Shown: positions 6,955 through 9,314 of the stretch, piece after piece
Numbering within the stretch: the stretch's first letter is position 1
Layout of the letters: each line of letters opens with the position of its first letter
Source: Chryseobacterium sp.
GTDB lineage: Bacteria > Bacteroidota > Bacteroidia > Flavobacteriales > Weeksellaceae
DNA: 9,314 nucleotides
Reading direction: 5' to 3'
NCBI GenBank assembly: GCA_030146295.1
Contig: JASLCD010000225.1
Location: 1 to 9,314 of the forward strand
Notes under the pieces: model-generated
Told to the model about the DNA's origin: nothing
What the model saw: the letters and a program-made list of their open reading frames with translations, nothing else
The model's database searches: none
Translations under genes and position numbers: made by a program

Positions 6955-9155
6955 AGCTAAAATTTATCCCTCAACACGACCAAATGGACTGCGGTCCTGC
7001 ATGTATCGCAATGGTGGCTTCCTACTTTGGTAAGCAGATCCCGCTACATTTTTTGAAAGAAAATGCTAATCTATCCAGAGAAGGCGTTAGCTTACTGAGC
7101 ATCAGTGAACTGTGCGAAGATATCGGGTTTGAAACCTATCCCGCCAAACTGACCTTACAGACATTGGATGAAAATGGCAGCCTGCCTTGCATTCTTCATT
7201 GGAATAAAAACCATTTTGTAGTGCTTCTTGACGTAAAGAAAAGCCTTATTTCAGGAAAAAAACGCTATAAAATTGCTGATCCAAGCCATGGAATGATCTG
7301 GCTGAACGAAAAAGACTTTCTTAAAAGCTGGCTGTCTGACGGCGAGACCGGAATTGCCCTTTTCGTAAGCCCTACCAACAGTTTTTATCAGCAGACTTTC
7401 CCGGAGGAAGATAAACTGAGCATTTCTTTTGCCATGAAATATTTCAAAGAGCACAAAAGCAAATTTCTCTTTTTGTCTGGTATGCTTCTTATCGGCAGCT
7501 GCCTGAGTCTTGTCTTTCCTTTCCTCACACAAACCCTTATTGATAAGGGAGTTAACACAAAAGATGTAGACCTGATTACGATTATTCTGATCTCCCAGGT
7601 GGTCCTATATTTAGGAAGTATTACAATAGAAATTCTGAGAAACTGGCTGATGCTTTATATCGGAACCAGAATAAGTATTTCCATTATTTCAGACTTTCTG
7701 AAGAAGATGCTTCTCCTGCCAATGGGCTTTTTTGATACCAAAATGAAGGGAGATTTTACCCAGAGAATTCAGGATAATGAGCGAATAGAAGACTTTCTTA
7801 CTTCTCAGAGCCTTATGACATTCTTCTCCATGGTTACTTTCCTTGTGTTTTTCGGAGTGCTTTGGTATTACAATGTCACCATTGTACTTATCTACTCCAC
7901 TCTCACAGCATTATCATTGGTTTGGGCTCAATACTGGCTGAAGAAAAGAGAAATTCTTGATTATTACCGATTCAGAGAAAAAGGACAAAGCCAGGAAAGT
8001 GTTTATGAAATTCTGAACGGAGTTTCAGAGATGAAGCTCAATCAGTTCGAAGACTATAAGAGACAGGAATGGGAAGGGATTCAGAATAAACTGTTCAAAA
8101 CGACCCTTCGTATTTTAAAGGTAGATCAGTATCAGTTTTCCGGATTTGAATTTCTTAACCAATTAAAGAATATTTTCGTTACGTTCTTTGCGGCATTGCA
8201 GGTGGTAAAAGGAAATATGACCATCGGTGAGCTATTGGCGATATCTTACATCATCGGACAGCTGAATTCTCCTGTTAATCAAATGATTTCTTTCTTCCGT
8301 TCTTTACAGGATGCAAAACTGAGCCTTTCAAGATTAAATGAAGTTCAGAATCATGAAGAAGAGGAAAAAGAAGGCATGAAAGCACTTGAACTCAACAATA
8401 CCTATTCGGAAGAAGAGAGAGGAATTACTTTAAATAACGTTTCTTTCCAGTATGAAGGTCCGAAATCTCAGTTTGTATTAAAGGATGTCAACCTGTTCAT
8501 CCCTGAAGGCAAAGTCACTGCTATTGTAGGGGCCAGCGGAAGCGGAAAGACTACTTTAATGAAGCTGTTGCTGAAGTTCTACAATCCTACACAGGGTACC
8601 ATTCATTATAACGAAGACGATATTCTTACGCTTTCTCCAAAAAGTATCCGAGAAAACTATGGAGTGGTTATGCAGGACGGATTTATTTTCTCAGACACCA
8701 TCGAAAGAAACATTGCTACCAGCGAAGTAGAGATCAATACCAGAAAAATGGAAAATGCAGTAAGAGTAGCCAATATTTCGTCTTTCATTGATAATCTTCC
8801 ATTAGGATACAGTACCAAAATAGGAGCTGCCGGCAACGGAATTTCCGGTGGACAGAAACAAAGAGTTCTTATCGCAAGAGCAGTGTATAAAAACCCTCAT
8901 TTTATACTGTTTGATGAAGCGACTTCTGCCCTGGATGCCGAAAATGAAAAAATTATTCATGACAATCTACAGGAATTCTTCAAAGGGAAAACGGTAATTA
9001 TTGTAGCACACCGCTTAAGTACTGTGAAAAATGCTGACCAGATCATAGTCCTGAAAAACGGAGCCGTAGTGGAAAAAGGAAACCATCAGGAGCTTGTCAG
9101 CAAAAAAGCAGATTATTACAGTCTTGTAAAAAATCAGCTTGAATTAGGCAACTAA
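6951..9155 (+). CDS. lanT: Peptidase-containing ABC exporter LanT (C39-TMD-NBD, 734 aa)
   Basis: An inner-membrane bacteriocin-type ABC exporter that cleaves leaders after Gly-Gly and exports the core. The C39 cysteine peptidase domain (about 1-140) has the catalytic Cys14 in DCGPAC, His88 in NHFVVL and Asp110 in IADP, so it should be active. The membrane domain follows (about 165-450), with hydrophobic segments near 171-194, 207-228, 287-305 and 308-327 and two more around 400-440. The nucleotide-binding domain is complete: Walker A GASGSGKT (527-534), Q-loop Gln575, signature ISGGQ (631-635), Walker B ILFDE ending at Asp655-Glu656, and H-loop His687. The substrates are presumably the three precursors, whose leaders end in Gly-Gly. 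The gene overlaps lanB by ATGA and ends just before a terminator. In Gram-positive class I clusters leader removal is usually done by a separate LanP protease, so the built-in C39 domain is a notable difference. Confidence 0.96.
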   Translation: MKLKFIPQHDQMDCGPACIAMVASYFGKQIPLHFLKENANLSREGVSLLSISELCEDIGFETYPAKLTLQTLDENGSLPCILHWNKNHFVVLLDVKKSLISGKKRYKIADPSHGMIWLNEKDFLKSWLSDGETGIALFVSPTNSFYQQTFPEEDKLSISFAMKYFKEHKSKFLFLSGMLLIGSCLSLVFPFLTQTLIDKGVNTKDVDLITIILISQVVLYLGSITIEILRNWLMLYIGTRISISIISDFLKKMLLLPMGFFDTKMKGDFTQRIQDNERIEDFLTSQSLMTFFSMVTFLVFFGVLWYYNVTIVLIYSTLTALSLVWAQYWLKKREILDYYRFREKGQSQESVYEILNGVSEMKLNQFEDYKRQEWEGIQNKLFKTTLRILKVDQYQFSGFEFLNQLKNIFVTFFAALQVVKGNMTIGELLAISYIIGQLNSPVNQMISFFRSLQDAKLSLSRLNEVQNHEEEEKEGMKALELNNTYSEEERGITLNNVSFQYEGPKSQFVLKDVNLFIPEGKVTAIVGASGSGKTTLMKLLLKFYNPTQGTIHYNEDDILTLSPKSIRENYGVVMQDGFIFSDTIERNIATSEVEINTRKMENAVRVANISSFIDNLPLGYSTKIGAAGNGISGGQKQRVLIARAVYKNPHFILFDEATSALDAENEKIIHDNLQEFFKGKTVIIVAHRLSTVKNADQIIVLKNGAVVEKGNHQELVSKKADYYSLVKNQLELGN

Positions 9156-9176
9156 TCACCTCTCAATATATTTTTG

Positions 9177-9210
9177 ACCGTTTCACAACCTGTGAGACGG
9201 TTTTTATTTT
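9177..9210 (+). terminator. Rho-independent terminator of the lanthipeptide operon
   Basis: Beginning 22 bases after the lanT stop, ACCGTTTCACA (9177-9187) pairs with TGTGAGACGGT (9191-9201) around the loop ACC, with a single G-U wobble. The tail TTTTTATTTT follows. This is a textbook intrinsic terminator and marks the 3' end of the operon. Confidence 0.9.
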
Positions 9211-9247
9211 AAAACAAAAATCCCTCCGTAATACTATTACAGAGGGA
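9211..9247 (-). terminator. Rho-independent terminator of the tRNA-Leu transcript
   Basis: Read on the - strand, TCCCTCTGTAAT and ATTACGGAGGGA form a 12-bp stem with one U-G wobble around a three-base loop, followed by TTTTTGTTTT. On the + strand the same pair would be a C-A mismatch and there is no T run after it, so the element is oriented for - strand transcription. It starts 4 bases after the tRNA discriminator base and lies next to the operon terminator. Confidence 0.85.
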
Positions 9248-9251
9248 CTTG

Positions 9252-9314
9252 TACCCCAGACGGGACTTGAACCCGTACGTCCTTGCGGACACAGGATTTT
9301 AAGTCCTGCGTGTC
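9252..9314 (-). tRNA. tRNA-Leu (anticodon UAA), 5' part beyond the window
   Basis: On the - strand an anticodon stem-loop CAGGA-CTTAAAA-TCCTG gives anticodon TAA, which reads UUA leucine codons. A long variable arm follows (stem TCC/GGA around GCAA), which marks a type II tRNA such as Leu. Then come the T arm ACGGG-TTCAAGT-CCCGT and the 3' acceptor half CTGGGGT with discriminator A at 9252. CCA is not encoded (the next bases are CAAG). The 5' acceptor strand and most of the D arm lie past the right edge. Identity is supported by anticodon and variable arm together. Confidence 0.93.

Noticed and set aside
809..7532. Several - strand open frames of 60-110 codons across the enzyme genes
   Set aside because: All lie antisense to clear protein families, show low-complexity or Phe/Ile/Ser-rich translations and match no family I recognise; they are antisense shadows.

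Overview
The window carries most of one RiPP (ribosomally made, post-translationally modified peptide) gene cluster: a class I lanthipeptide operon, all genes on the + strand, ending in a terminator that faces a partial tRNA-Leu gene on the - strand. The host looks like a member of the Bacteroidota, probably a Chryseobacterium-like flavobacterium. The evidence is the AT-rich, A-rich DNA, start codons with no Shine-Dalgarno sequence, and precursor leaders of the Bacteroidota type that end in Gly-Gly. The genus is an inference from style, not from a marker gene.

Layout. Positions 1-512 hold three tandem, nearly identical precursor genes (lanA-like): the tail of one (1-58) and two complete ones (110-289 and 339-512). 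The array probably continues upstream of the window. A strong hairpin (523-560) separates the precursors from the enzyme genes and may act as an attenuator. Five tightly packed enzyme genes follow: two LanC-family cyclase homologues (594-1766 and 1766-2923), a luciferase-like (LLM) flavin oxidoreductase (2925-3872), a full-length LanB dehydratase (3853-6954) and a LanT exporter with an N-terminal C39 peptidase (6951-9155). A rho-independent terminator (9177-9210) closes the operon, back to back with a second terminator for the opposing tRNA-Leu(UAA) gene. There is no gene-free stretch over 300 bases.

How the genes should work together (inferred from the families). LanB dehydrates Ser/Thr in the core using glutamyl-tRNA. 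The LanC pair directs addition of Cys thiols to form (methyl)lanthionine rings. The LLM enzyme is a candidate reductase of leftover dehydro-residues to D-amino acids. LanT removes the leader after Gly-Gly and exports the peptide across the inner membrane. No immunity gene, regulator, HlyD-type adaptor or TolC-type outer-membrane protein lies in the window.

The most striking observation is the LanC pair. The first protein lacks all three zinc-ligand positions but keeps the conserved His and Asp of the active site. The second keeps all three zinc ligands and the nearby Arg but lacks that His and apparently the Asp. The adjacent, translationally coupled genes thus carry complementary halves of one LanC active site, which suggests an obligate two-protein cyclase or two specialised ones. 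A second strong signal is that the two full precursors differ at 15 of 47 codons from residue 5 to 51 without any amino-acid change, with variation confined to the extreme C-terminal tail.
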